Shown one piece after another: positions 43,658-52,842 of a DNA stretch of 64,000 nucleotides (position 1 is its first letter; every line of letters begins with the position of its first letter). Below the pieces are notes generated by a model. The model was not told the DNA's origin, ran no database searches, and worked only from the letters and a program-made list of their open reading frames with translations. This stretch comes from Lentilitoribacter sp039986595 (lineage in GTDB: Bacteria; Pseudomonadota; Alphaproteobacteria; Rhizobiales; Rhizobiaceae): the NCBI GenBank assembly GCA_039986595.1, contig JBDWQJ010000004.1, positions 372,001 to 436,000 of the forward strand, in the 5' to 3' direction. Both the position numbers and the translations under genes were made by a program.

Positions 43658-45459
43658 TCGTCCATCTTAAGCGCTGCGATAAAGGCTTCTTGCGGGATAT
43701 CAACGCGACCAAACTGACGCATCCGCTTCTTACCTTTTTTCTGCTTATCAAGAAGCTTACGCTTACGAGACGCATCACCACCATAACACTTTGCCGTCAC
43801 ATCTTTACGCAAGGCACGAATAGTTTCACGCGCAATGATTTTGCCACCAATTGCTGCTTGCACAGGGATTTGGAACATGTGTTGCGGGATTAGGTCTTTT
43901 AGTTTCTCACACATGGAACGACCACGCTTTTCAGCCGCTGATCTGTGGACCAAAATTGACAATGCATCCACCGGTTCTGAATTGACCAGAATAGACATCT
44001 TAACCAGATTACCGTCGCGGTGATCATCAATCTTATAATCAAAACTCGCATAGCCTTTTGAGATTGACTTGAGGCGATCATAAAAATCAAACACCACTTC
44101 GTTGAGCGGCAGATCGTAATTGACCATTGCACGCGTGCCAACATAAGACAGATCCGTTTGTAACCCACGGCGCTCCTGACAAAGCTTTAGGATTGGTCCT
44201 AAATACTCATCAGGTGTCATAATTGTTGCTTTGATCCAAGGCTCACGAATTGATGCGATATGCATCACTTCTGGCATATCAGCAGGGTTATGTAATTCGA
44301 TAACTTGGCCATCGTTCATATCAAGCTCATAAACCACAGAAGGCGCTGTTGCGATGAGATCAAGATTAAACTCGCGCTCCAAACGTTCTTGGATAATTTC
44401 AAGATGCAACAACCCTAAGAAGCCGCAGCGGAAACCAAATCCAAGCGCAGCTGATGATTCCATTTCAAACGAGAAAGATGCATCGTTTAAACGCAATTTA
44501 CCCATGGCGCTACGAAGATCATCAAAGTCAGCTGCATCGATCGGAAACAAACCGCAGAACACAACAGGTTGCGCAGGCTTAAATCCTGGCAGCACATCAT
44601 CTGTTGGACGCTTGTCTTCGGTGATCGTATCACCCACACGCGTATCAGCAACTTCTTTGATCGAGGCTGTGATAAAACCGATTTCTCCCGGGCCTAGCTC
44701 ATCAACAGTGACAAGTTTTGGCGTGATGATGCCAACGCGATCAACGGGGTATTTCGCACCCGTGCCGACCAAGCGAATGACTTGCCCCTTTTTAAGCGTG
44801 CCATTGATGATACGCACCAACACCACAACGCCCAAATATGTATCATACCAGCTATCAACCAAAAGCGCTTTTAGCGGGTCATCGCGATCACCACCCTCAG
44901 GCGGAGGTAAACGGTCAACAATGGCTTCAAGCACTTCAGGAATGCCAATGCCGGTTTTGGCCGAAATCATGAGAGCATCAGATGCATCAAGTCCGATGAC
45001 TTCTTCTATTTGCTCTCGAATACGCTCAGGTTCAGCAGCCGGCAAATCGACTTTATTCAGCACCGGCACAATCTCATGATCCGCATCAAGGGCTGTATAA
45101 ACATTTGCGAGCGTTTGCGCTTCAACACCTTGAGACGCATCAACAACCAAAAGTGATCCTTCACACGCGGTAAGTGAACGAGACACCTCATAGGCAAAGT
45201 CTACGTGGCCAGGTGTGTCGATGAGGTTTAGGACATAATCCTCACCTGCATTTGATTTATAGTGCAAGCGTACGGTCTGCGCTTTAATCGTAATGCCGCG
45301 CTCTTTTTCGATATCCATGCTATCAAGAACTTGAGACGACATCTCACGATCTGTCAAACCTTCACAAGCTTGAATAAGTCTATCGGCCAAAGTGGATTTA
45401 CCGTGGTCGATGTGAGCAACGATAGAAAAGTTGCGGATATGGGAAAGAGGTGTTTTCAT
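43654..45459 (-). CDS. lepA: Elongation factor 4 (LepA)
   Basis: Ribosome-dependent GTPase linked to back-translocation or initiation efficiency. The 601 residues from ATG 45459 have G1 AHIDHGKSTLADRL, G2 ERGITIKAQ, G3 DTPGHVDF and G4 NKVDLP, plus LepA-specific CFGGDASRKRKLL-like CYGGDASRKRKLLDKQKKGK near the C-terminus. The frame is open to TTG 45495 but the conserved start is MKTPLSHIRNFSIVAHID. Its last four bases overlap the end of the convergent C45 gene. Confidence 0.98.
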   Translation of the reverse strand: MKTPLSHIRNFSIVAHIDHGKSTLADRLIQACEGLTDREMSSQVLDSMDIEKERGITIKAQTVRLHYKSNAGEDYVLNLIDTPGHVDFAYEVSRSLTACEGSLLVVDASQGVEAQTLANVYTALDADHEIVPVLNKVDLPAAEPERIREQIEEVIGLDASDALMISAKTGIGIPEVLEAIVDRLPPPEGGDRDDPLKALLVDSWYDTYLGVVVLVRIINGTLKKGQVIRLVGTGAKYPVDRVGIITPKLVTVDELGPGEIGFITASIKEVADTRVGDTITEDKRPTDDVLPGFKPAQPVVFCGLFPIDAADFDDLRSAMGKLRLNDASFSFEMESSAALGFGFRCGFLGLLHLEIIQERLEREFNLDLIATAPSVVYELDMNDGQVIELHNPADMPEVMHIASIREPWIKATIMTPDEYLGPILKLCQERRGLQTDLSYVGTRAMVNYDLPLNEVVFDFYDRLKSISKGYASFDYKIDDHRDGNLVKMSILVNSEPVDALSILVHRSAAEKRGRSMCEKLKDLIPQHMFQIPVQAAIGGKIIARETIRALRKDVTAKCYGGDASRKRKLLDKQKKGKKRMRQFGRVDIPQEAFIAALKMDD

Positions 45460-45669
45460 GTGTTTGGATTTAAGGCGGGAATTAAAAAGAAGCAAGCGGG
45501 ATTCGGTTTATTTTAGCGCTGTTGGCAGGCCAAATCATGATTATTTTCACTATGATCATCAAATCACTGTTTTGATCCGTTTTTTAAAAGCTTGAGTTTT
45601 ACGAATACCCAACGCGATTTGCCGCAAATCTGTAACGCTGTTATATGGCGTTTAGAAGGAGAATCCCAG

Positions 45670-46128
45670 TTGATCCATATCTATATCGATGCCGATGCAT
45701 GCCCTGTAAAAGACGAAATTTATAAAGTAGCAGAACGTTATTCGCTTCAAGTCACCGTCGTGGCCAATAGCTTTTTACGCGTACCTGATGATCCGCTTAT
45801 CGAGCGCGTCATCGTCAATGATAAGTTTGATGCAGCTGATGACTATATTGCCGAACGAGCGAACCAGTCTTCGATTGTCATTACATCTGATATTTTGCTT
45901 GCAGAAAGATGCATAAATCAATCGGCGGTCGTTATCTCATCAACAGGTAAACCATTCACCGAAAACTCAATTGGCATGGCCGTTGCAACACGTTCAATAA
46001 TGGCGGACCTTCGCGCAGGTGGTGATCAAATCGGTGGACAAGCACCGTTTTCTAAAGCGGATCGATCACGGTTTTTATCTGCTCTTGATTTAGCAATCGT
46101 GCAATTGAAACGAAAACTAGATCTCTAG
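45670..46128 (+). CDS. YaiI/YqxD family protein (DUF188)
   Basis: A 152-residue PIN-like-fold family protein with IYIDADACPVKDEIYKVAE at the start, then LIERVIVNDKFDAADDYIAE and GKPFTENSIGMAVATRSIM. I chose TTG 45670 because AGAAGGAGA lies 8 nt before it (45653-45661) and the family starts exactly here; the longer frame from 45592 adds an unconserved tail. Conserved Asp residues suggest a nuclease-like fold, but the function is not established. It is convergent with the VOC gene, 4 bp away. Confidence 0.9.
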   Translation: MIHIYIDADACPVKDEIYKVAERYSLQVTVVANSFLRVPDDPLIERVIVNDKFDAADDYIAERANQSSIVITSDILLAERCINQSAVVISSTGKPFTENSIGMAVATRSIMADLRAGGDQIGGQAPFSKADRSRFLSALDLAIVQLKRKLDL

Positions 46129-46132
46129 CAAC

Positions 46133-46570
46133 TTATTCGTTCACCCCAAGCCACTGGAACTCACCTTTGGGACCTAGCTTGGAAAATGGGTTGCATGCAA
46201 CTTCCCAAATGTGCCCGTCGGGATCTTTAAAGCATGCGGAATATCCACCCCAAAATGCTTTTTGAGCGGGTTTGGTAATCGTTGCGCCTAATGCTTTGAC
46301 ATGGGCAATTGTCTCATCAACTTCCGTTTCTGAGCTGACATTATATGCAAGCGTAATTGCTGAACTGCCTGATCGCTCGTGCGGCACACCAGCGTCTTGC
46401 GCCAACTTATCCCACGGATAAAGCGTTAGAGTCATAGCATGCAAATCATACGCGATAATTTCTTCACCCGCAGTTTGCGCAACAGATTTCCAACCAAGCC
46501 CATCGTAAAACGCTTTGGCTTTTTTAAGATCTGAAACGCCAAGCGTGATGATGCTAACTCTTTGATCCAT
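46133..46570 (-). CDS. VOC-superfamily (glyoxalase-like) protein
   Basis: A 145-residue vicinal-oxygen-chelate protein of two beta-alpha-beta-beta-beta units: VSIITLGVSDLKKAKAFYDG at the N-terminus, GYSACFKDPDGHIWEVACN near the end. The second-unit metal ligands DPDGHIWEV are clear; the first-unit His is replaced, so metal binding and catalysis are uncertain. Members include glyoxalases, dioxygenases and resistance proteins. It starts 5 bp before the transglycosylase stop on the same strand, probably cotranscribed downstream of it. Confidence 0.88.
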   Translation of the reverse strand: MDQRVSIITLGVSDLKKAKAFYDGLGWKSVAQTAGEEIIAYDLHAMTLTLYPWDKLAQDAGVPHERSGSSAITLAYNVSSETEVDETIAHVKALGATITKPAQKAFWGGYSACFKDPDGHIWEVACNPFSKLGPKGEFQWLGVNE

Positions 46571-46575
46571 GAGGA

Positions 46576-47802
46576 CTACCTGATTTGTTTGAGAAGTTTA
46601 TTGTTAGGAAAACAGGTTTGGCGGATGTTATTTTTCGCCTGCCAGTCACCAATAGATCGACGCGTTTTAAACCCTGGTAGTCCATCTGCACCGCCAACAT
46701 CATAGCCTTTTTTCTCAAGGCGTTGCTGAATGGTGCGAATATCTGATCGGTACATCACTTCATTGTTTTTCCATGAGGTTTTAAAATCGCCCATGCCGAA
46801 AACAATGCGGTCGGCTAAGTTTCCAACAAACAATGCATATAGATCGGAATTGTTATATTCCTTAATGACATAAAAATTTGGCGTGACGATAAATTCTGGA
46901 CCAGAAACCCCTGCTGGTAGGATGAGCATGCCGCTTTGCGGCATTTCAATGGATGGAAAAGGTCGGCCGCTAACGCGTGTGACACCTTCATTTACCCAGG
47001 AGGAAATTGGTTTGGCGCGATCAGGCCCTTCACGCGCGCAGTTAGCGCGGTTTGGCAAAGTCACTTCAAAGCCCCAATCACGATTGGTTTGCCAGCCACT
47101 TTGCAAAAGATAGTTTGCAATGGACGCAAGCGAATCCGCGGTTGAGTTCCAAATATCGCGCTTGCCGTCACCATCGAAATCAACAGCAAATCTTAAATAA
47201 CTTGATGGCATGAACTGTGGCTGACCCATTGCGCCCGCCCATGAGCCTTTCATCTTTGATGAAGCTACATCGCCTGATTGGATGATTTGCAACGCTGCAA
47301 TAAGTTCTCTTTTAAAAAAGGCTTTGCGCGTTGATAGGTAGGCTTTTGTCGACAGCACATCGACTACTGAATACGGTATTGATGCTCGACCATAGCCGGA
47401 TTCGCGACCCCAAATGGCAAGGATGATACCTGCAGGCACACCATATTTTTTCTCAATACGCGCCAGTAATTTTTGGTTTTTAATCAACAACTGATTGCCG
47501 ACGCTTGCAAGTCCACGCAGTCGTTTCTGGCTGAAGTATTTAGCCGGCGAGCGAAATTCAGCTTGCGACTGCTTTTGTACTTTTGGTTTTGCACCCGGCA
47601 ATACCAGATCAGGCAATTTCAAATTCAGACTGACATTGGCCATGGTGCGGTTAAATGTACGCTTGGAAACACCCGCAGCACTTGCCTCTCGCCAAAGATC
47701 ACTTTTCACCCAAGCGGAAAACTGCTTATTTAGCGCTGTATTTGCGGTTACCGGCAAAGAAGACAAACACAAGATGGTGATCAACAAAACTAGTCTTTGC
47801 AT
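46576..47802 (-). CDS. Lytic murein transglycosylase (MltB family)
   Basis: A 408-residue periplasmic enzyme cleaving peptidoglycan glycan strands. Signal peptide is about 1-20 (LVLLITILCLSSLPVTA). The catalytic domain has the active Glu in LAIWGRESGYGRASIPYSV, then GAMGQPQFMPSSYLRFAVDF and DGKRDIWNSTADSLASIANYL. A C-terminal peptidoglycan-binding motif (about 345-405; IRTIQQRLEKKGYDVGGADG) follows. Length and layout match the MltB/SltB-type enzymes of Rhizobiales. There is no lipobox, so it is a soluble form. The VOC gene lies 5 bp downstream. Confidence 0.93.
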   Translation of the reverse strand: MQRLVLLITILCLSSLPVTANTALNKQFSAWVKSDLWREASAAGVSKRTFNRTMANVSLNLKLPDLVLPGAKPKVQKQSQAEFRSPAKYFSQKRLRGLASVGNQLLIKNQKLLARIEKKYGVPAGIILAIWGRESGYGRASIPYSVVDVLSTKAYLSTRKAFFKRELIAALQIIQSGDVASSKMKGSWAGAMGQPQFMPSSYLRFAVDFDGDGKRDIWNSTADSLASIANYLLQSGWQTNRDWGFEVTLPNRANCAREGPDRAKPISSWVNEGVTRVSGRPFPSIEMPQSGMLILPAGVSGPEFIVTPNFYVIKEYNNSDLYALFVGNLADRIVFGMGDFKTSWKNNEVMYRSDIRTIQQRLEKKGYDVGGADGLPGFKTRRSIGDWQAKNNIRQTCFPNNKLLKQIR

Positions 47803-47829
47803 AAGTTTACACTCCTGAATAATGCCATA

Positions 47830-48435
47830 TTATAGTGATGTTCTAGACCTCATTGCGGCCGTCAATGTGCCCTCATCGAGATAATCAAGCTCCCCGCCCA
47901 CAGGCACACCATGCGCCAATCGGGTAATTTTCACATCCATGCCAGTCAGCTGATCGGTGATATAATGGGCTGTGGTTTGCCCCTCAACGGTTGCGTTTAC
48001 CGCAATAACGAGCTCTGCAATATTTTCGCTTTCAACGCGATCGACGAGCGCTGAAATTGATAAGTCATCTGGGCCAATACCATCAAGTGGAGAGAGCGTT
48101 CCGCCCAATACATGATAGCGCACATTCATAACTTCTGCACGTTCAAGTGCCCATAAATCAGCGACATCCTCAACAACAATAAGTGTTGCTGCATCACGTC
48201 GAGGATCAACACAAATTGCGCATGGACTGGATGTATCGATATTGCCGCAAGTTTGGCATTCGCACACTTTATCAAAGGCTTCACTCATGGCACCAGCTAA
48301 GGGGCCTAAAAGCAGGTCTTTCTTTTTGATCATATGCAATGCGGCGCGGCGTGCCGAACGGGGCCCTAATCCAGGGACCCGCGCCAAAAGTTGAATGAGT
48401 TTTTCAATTTCAGGACCTGTTACGCGCTTAGCCAT
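47830..48435 (-). CDS. recR: Recombination mediator RecR
   Basis: Forms the RecFOR/RecOR mediator loading RecA on single-stranded DNA. In 201 residues: helix-hairpin-helix LARVPGLGPRSARRAALHMI (about 17-36), zinc finger CxxC-x-CxxC type in CQTCGNIDTSSPCAIC (about 60-75), Toprim domain IVVEDVADLWALE, and TAHYITDQLTGMDVKITRLA. All parts intact. It is third in the dnaX-ybaB-recR run, 58 bp after ybaB, a widely conserved order. Confidence 0.98.
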   Translation of the reverse strand: MAKRVTGPEIEKLIQLLARVPGLGPRSARRAALHMIKKKDLLLGPLAGAMSEAFDKVCECQTCGNIDTSSPCAICVDPRRDAATLIVVEDVADLWALERAEVMNVRYHVLGGTLSPLDGIGPDDLSISALVDRVESENIAELVIAVNATVEGQTTAHYITDQLTGMDVKITRLAHGVPVGGELDYLDEGTLTAAMRSRTSL

Positions 48436-48493
48436 AACAGGTTTTTAGGTGATTCGACGCGTTAAGTCCTCAAATTAATATCGGGATCAAAGC

Positions 48494-48817
48494 CTAAAAT
48501 GGCAGTTTCATGCCCGGAGGGATTGGTAAACCTGCAGTAAGTTCAGCAGTTTTTTCTGCAGTAACCGCCTCAGCCTTACCTTTTGCATCGTTAAATGCTG
48601 CAACAATTAAGTCTTCTAAAATTTCCACATCATCTTCTTTGAAGAGAGAGGGGTCGATTGAAAGACCTAGCATGACGCCTTTACCATTGATCTTAACAGT
48701 GACCATGCCGCCACCTGATGTACCCTCGATTTCAGTGGCTGCAATCTCGTCTTGCATCTCACCCATTTTTTCTTGCATTTCTTTGACTTTGCCCATCATA
48801 CCCATAAGGTCACGCAT
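48494..48817 (-). CDS. YbaB/EbfC nucleoid-associated protein
   Basis: A 107-residue DNA-binding protein of the YbaB/EbfC family. It opens MRDLMGMMGKVKEMQEKMGE, an amphipathic helix, followed by GGGMVTVKINGKGVMLGLSI and a C-terminal helix ending in GLPIPPGMKLPF, the family ending. It binds DNA as a dimer with a tweezer-like shape. It sits 21 bp after dnaX and before recR, the standard context. A good SD (AGGAGACG) precedes ATG 48817. Confidence 0.96.
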   Translation of the reverse strand: MRDLMGMMGKVKEMQEKMGEMQDEIAATEIEGTSGGGMVTVKINGKGVMLGLSIDPSLFKEDDVEILEDLIVAAFNDAKGKAEAVTAEKTAELTAGLPIPPGMKLPF

Positions 48818-48838
48818 AGTCGTCTCCTATCTATTTCG

Positions 48839-50710
48839 TTATTCGATGATGCCATCATCATCGAGTTCAATTGTATCTGGTGAAATATCACCATCATCTG
48901 TTTCTAATATTGTAAATTCGTTGTCGTCTTTGACGGATATGCGCACATCTGTCACTTTGGCTCCGGGGAATTTCGCTAAAATTGCGGCAACATCTTTGTC
49001 TTCTTTTGCATCGATTACCAATGCTTGACGATGTTCATTGGCGATCTCAGATAAAGTTGCGCCACCTTCATCCCGGCTTAACGCGACGATCCATTTTGTT
49101 CCCGTCCATTTTTGCAACTTATTGATCAAATCACCAGGCAATTGAGGTGAACCATCTTCCGTGAGGTTAATCTCAAGGCGACCGGGCTCCACCTTCACCA
49201 ATCTAACATGGTTGCGGATTTGAATTTTGGTTGCAACATCACGATTTTTGTCTGCCAGCGCCACCAGGTCATCCAAAGAATTAATTTGAACTTGCGGGAC
49301 TTCTGCTGGTTTTGAGGGAATGTTTTCTGCTTTACTTTGTAGTGCAGGATCTGTGTTATCTACCGCTAAAACAGGTCTATTTTGCGAAACTGCAGCGCCC
49401 TGAGTTAACATTGCGCTTGCCCCACCACCATTGCCTTGCGCTGATACATATTGGCTTGCAACAGCGCTTGTTGATGAACCATTGCCGTCACCATTTGGTG
49501 ATGCCGCTCCCGCACTTCCGCCATTTCCAGATGCAGAACCTTGCGAGGAAGCATCTTGGTTTTGTACAATTTTTGCTAAGTCTTCGGGTGTCGGCAGATG
49601 GGCAGAATGCCCAATGCGAATAAGTGCCATTTCCGCGGTTGCAAACGGTCTGTTTGAACTTGATACTTCGGTAATCGCTTTGAGCAGCATTTGCCATGTA
49701 CGTGATAAAATTGGCGTCGCTAGCTTTTGCGCAAACTCAGAACCATGAGTTCGTTCAACTTCATTAAGGCTAGCATCTTCACGTGCGTCCGGCACATATT
49801 TCATTCGCGTCACCAAATGCGTAAAATCAGCGAGATCGGTTAATATAACACGCGGGTCGGCACCGGCATCATATTGGCTTTTAAATTCACCCAACGCTTC
49901 GCTCACATCACCCTTCATGAGAAGATCAAATAATGTGGCAATTCTTGTGCGATCCGCTAGTCCTAGCATGGCACGCACGGCTTGGGCTTCCACATGACCG
50001 CTGCCATGGGCAATCGCTTGATCAAGTAGTGAAAGTCCATCACGCGCTGAACCTTCAGCTGCACGGGCGATCATTGAAAGAGATTCCTCATCAATCGTCA
50101 CGCCTTCTTTATCCGCTATCATCTTAAAATGAGAGGAGAGTGCACCAATTTCAATTCGCCTTAAATCAAAACGCTGGCAACGCGAGAGAACTGTGATTGG
50201 AACTTTGCGAATTTCTGTTGTCGCAAAGATAAACTTCACATGCTCAGGCGGCTCTTCAAGCGTCTTTAGCAAGCCGTTAAAAGCTTGCGTTGATAGCATG
50301 TGCACCTCATCGATGATGTAGACTTTATATCGTGCAGAGACAGGGCGATATCTGACTTGTTCGATGATTTCACGAATATCATCAATACCTGTATGAGACG
50401 CGGCATCCATCTCAATTACATCGACATGACGGCCATCCATGATCGCCTGACAGTGCTCACCTAACTCGGTGATATCAATTGTCGGTTGATCAATGCCATC
50501 TCTTTCATAATTGAGCGCTCGCGCGAGAATACGGGCTGTGGTGGTTTTACCCACTCCGCGAACACCTGTTAGCATCCAGGCTTGCGCGATACGGCCCGTT
50601 GAAAATGCATTGGTGAGCGTACGAACCATCGGCTCTTGGCCAATCAGGTCAGTGAAGTCCTTCGGACGATATTTCCGGGCTAAAACACGATATTCCTGTT
50701 TATCTTCCAA
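48839..50710 (-). CDS. dnaX: DNA polymerase III subunits gamma and tau
   Basis: Clamp-loader ATPase of the replicative polymerase. The N-terminus RVLARKYRPKDFTDLIGQEPM is typical. Walker A is GVRGVGKTTTARILA (about 50-64); DEVHMLSTQAFNGLLKTLEEPP and the sensor region follow. The usual zinc-binding cysteines after Walker A look absent here. A Gly/Ser/Asn-rich low-complexity linker (about 390-445) leads to the tau C-terminal region. The 623 residues fit full-length tau; I see no obvious A-run frameshift site for gamma. The gene starts 133 bp after hrcA and leads dnaX-ybaB-recR. Confidence 0.96.
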   Translation of the reverse strand: MEDKQEYRVLARKYRPKDFTDLIGQEPMVRTLTNAFSTGRIAQAWMLTGVRGVGKTTTARILARALNYERDGIDQPTIDITELGEHCQAIMDGRHVDVIEMDAASHTGIDDIREIIEQVRYRPVSARYKVYIIDEVHMLSTQAFNGLLKTLEEPPEHVKFIFATTEIRKVPITVLSRCQRFDLRRIEIGALSSHFKMIADKEGVTIDEESLSMIARAAEGSARDGLSLLDQAIAHGSGHVEAQAVRAMLGLADRTRIATLFDLLMKGDVSEALGEFKSQYDAGADPRVILTDLADFTHLVTRMKYVPDAREDASLNEVERTHGSEFAQKLATPILSRTWQMLLKAITEVSSSNRPFATAEMALIRIGHSAHLPTPEDLAKIVQNQDASSQGSASGNGGSAGAASPNGDGNGSSTSAVASQYVSAQGNGGGASAMLTQGAAVSQNRPVLAVDNTDPALQSKAENIPSKPAEVPQVQINSLDDLVALADKNRDVATKIQIRNHVRLVKVEPGRLEINLTEDGSPQLPGDLINKLQKWTGTKWIVALSRDEGGATLSEIANEHRQALVIDAKEDKDVAAILAKFPGAKVTDVRISVKDDNEFTILETDDGDISPDTIELDDDGIIE

Positions 50711-50843
50711 CGCGCACTACCTGTGATCTTGAACTAAATTATTGTTTAAAGGCGATTTGATCTAGTCTTGTTAAAATCCATCACGACATCAACGACACTC
50801 GAGATATCTTATTGAGCCATCCTAAGCTACCAAAGAATATCAT

Positions 50844-51893
50844 TCAACTTTTTTGCATGAGTCTTGAAACAAGTTGGGCTGTGTAATCCACAACCGGAAC
50901 AACACGTGAATAGTTTAGTCGCGTAGGACCAATAATCCCAACGGCGCCAACAACTTTTTCACCCTCATCATGTAATGGGGCAAAGACAAGCGATGAGCCG
51001 GACAACGAGAATAATTTATTTTCAGACCCAATGAAAATCCGAACACCTGAACCTTCTTCAGCCAAGTTCATCAATTCAATCAGGCTTTCCTTTTTCTCCA
51101 AATCATCAAATAACAACCGCAAACGTTCCAACTCGTCATTGGCAGCAACGTTTTCCAAAAGCTTGGAGCGCCCTCTAACAATTATACTGCCCTGGCGACT
51201 ATCTGATTTATCATCAGCCCAAACCGCCAATCCGCGCTCAACCAAATCACTGGATAATGTATCCAATTCTCGACGAATAAGATTTCGCAATTTTTCTAGC
51301 TCGCCGCGCACCTCTGAAAAAGTACGCCCAGCCAAATGTGCGTTTAAAAAATTGCTGGCTTCGGTGAGCTGCGAAGATGTTGTGCCTGCTGGCAAATCAA
51401 TCACGCGGTTTTCAACCCGATCCCCGCCTCCAACAATAACTGCCAAGGCCTTTGTCGGCTCAAGCCGAATAAACTCAATGTGCTTGATCGCACTGTCATT
51501 TTTCGCAGCAATTACGAGCCCAGCCCCGCTTGATAGGCCCGATAGCATCTTACTGGCTTCGGTGAGCAATCCTTCAACCGGCTGATCATTGCTTAATGGC
51601 ACTTGTTGCTCAATCTGCTCACGTTCTTCAGGCTGAAGATCGCCGACTTGCATGAATGCATCAATAAAAAACCGCAGACCACTTTGTGTGGGTAGACGCC
51701 CTGCACTCACATGCGGTGAATATATAAGTCCTAATTCCTCAAGATCGCTCATCACATTGCGCACGGATGCCGGCGAAAGCGTCATCGGCAATAGTCGCGA
51801 TAAACTGCGTGAGCCTAATGGTTCGCCGGAACCAAGATAGGTTTCGACAATACTTTTAAAAACTTCGCGCGAACGATCATCCAACTCAGCCAA
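50844..51893 (-). CDS. hrcA: Heat-inducible transcription repressor HrcA
   Basis: Represses groE-type operons through CIRCE elements. The 349-residue protein has the N-terminal winged helix with FKSIVETYLGSGEPLGSRSL, LSPASVRNVMSDLEELGLIY and HVSAGRLPTQSGLRFFID, all hallmarks. The C-terminal GAF-like domain ends in GPTRLNYSRVVPVVDYTAQ. It is divergent from rph, the usual alphaproteobacterial layout. grpE normally follows hrcA but is missing here; the next gene is dnaX. No CIRCE was found in the 207-bp hrcA-rph gap. Confidence 0.97.
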   Translation of the reverse strand: MAELDDRSREVFKSIVETYLGSGEPLGSRSLSRLLPMTLSPASVRNVMSDLEELGLIYSPHVSAGRLPTQSGLRFFIDAFMQVGDLQPEEREQIEQQVPLSNDQPVEGLLTEASKMLSGLSSGAGLVIAAKNDSAIKHIEFIRLEPTKALAVIVGGGDRVENRVIDLPAGTTSSQLTEASNFLNAHLAGRTFSEVRGELEKLRNLIRRELDTLSSDLVERGLAVWADDKSDSRQGSIIVRGRSKLLENVAANDELERLRLLFDDLEKKESLIELMNLAEEGSGVRIFIGSENKLFSLSGSSLVFAPLHDEGEKVVGAVGIIGPTRLNYSRVVPVVDYTAQLVSRLMQKS

Positions 51894-52100
51894 TATGTTT
51901 CCGGGTTTCCCCGCTCCTTTGACGCAAAAATGCTTGTATTACAAAATATATAGCTATTGCCGAACCAAGCTACCAGAAATTTCTTTGGAATTTAGCAAGC
52001 AACAAGCTTTTCCTTTGCAACCTTGCCAAACAAAAGCTAGATAAGCACAAATCGAAATCGTCGCTGAGCGCAATTATCAGCATATCAATTGGAGAGTTTC

Positions 52101-52817
52101 ATGAGACCATCAGGTAGAAAAACGGATCAAATGCGAGAGGTTTCATTCGAGCGTGGATTTTCTAAACACGCGGAAGGCTCATGCTTAGTAAAATTCGGTG
52201 ACACACATGTTCTCTGCACGGCAAGTCTTGAAGATCGTGTCCCACCGTGGTTGCGCAATGGCGGCAAAGGCTGGGTAACGGCTGAATATGGCATGTTGCC
52301 ACGCTCAACTGGCAGTCGCATGCGCCGTGAGGCAAGTTCTGGCAAGCAATCTGGCCGCACGCAAGAAATTCAGCGTCTTATTGGACGTTCGCTTCGTGCG
52401 GTTGTTGATATGGAAGCCTTGGGCGAACGTCAGATCTCTATCGATTGTGATGTTTTGCAGGCAGACGGCGGCACACGCACAGCCTCTATTACAGGTGCAT
52501 GGCTTGCATTGCGCGATTGTCTACAATGGATGGAAGATCGCAATATGGTCAAAGTTGACCGCGTGTTAAAAGATCATGTCGCAGCAATTTCCTGCGGAAT
52601 TTTTGCTGGTCAACCCGTGAGCGATCTTGACTATTTAGAAGATTCATCGGCTGAAACAGATGCGAACTTTGTGATGACAGGTCGCGGTGGCATAGTTGAA
52701 ATTCAAGGAACAGCAGAAGCTGAACCTTTTTCTGAGGATGAGTTTGCGCAACTTATGGGTCTTGCTAAAAATAGCATTACTGAGCTTGTCGAACTTCAAA
52801 AAGCAGCTCTTGTATAA
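52101..52817 (+). CDS. rph: Ribonuclease PH
   Basis: Phosphorolytic 3'-5' exoribonuclease maturing tRNA 3' ends. The 238-residue protein starts MRPSGRKTDQMREVSFERGF at ATG 52101 with GGAGAG upstream; the frame is also open to TTG 52089. Motifs: GDTHVLCTASLEDRVPPWLR, GWVTAEYGMLPRSTGSRMRR, GRTQEIQRLIGRSLRAVVD and DCDVLQADGGTRTASITGAW. All are intact, unlike the truncated rph of some E. coli strains. It heads rph-rdgB-hemW. Confidence 0.98.
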   Translation: MRPSGRKTDQMREVSFERGFSKHAEGSCLVKFGDTHVLCTASLEDRVPPWLRNGGKGWVTAEYGMLPRSTGSRMRREASSGKQSGRTQEIQRLIGRSLRAVVDMEALGERQISIDCDVLQADGGTRTASITGAWLALRDCLQWMEDRNMVKVDRVLKDHVAAISCGIFAGQPVSDLDYLEDSSAETDANFVMTGRGGIVEIQGTAEAEPFSEDEFAQLMGLAKNSITELVELQKAALV

Positions 52818-52842
52818 AGCATCGGCATAAAGGTAATAAATC

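Noticed and set aside
44354..45079. 241-codon frame antisense to lepA
   Set aside because: Composition is Ser/Arg/Thr-biased as expected of a shadow of a conserved GTPase gene, with no recognisable domain.
51894..52100. Search for a CIRCE element in the hrcA-rph gap
   Set aside because: No TTAGCACTC or GAGTGCTAA half sites were found.
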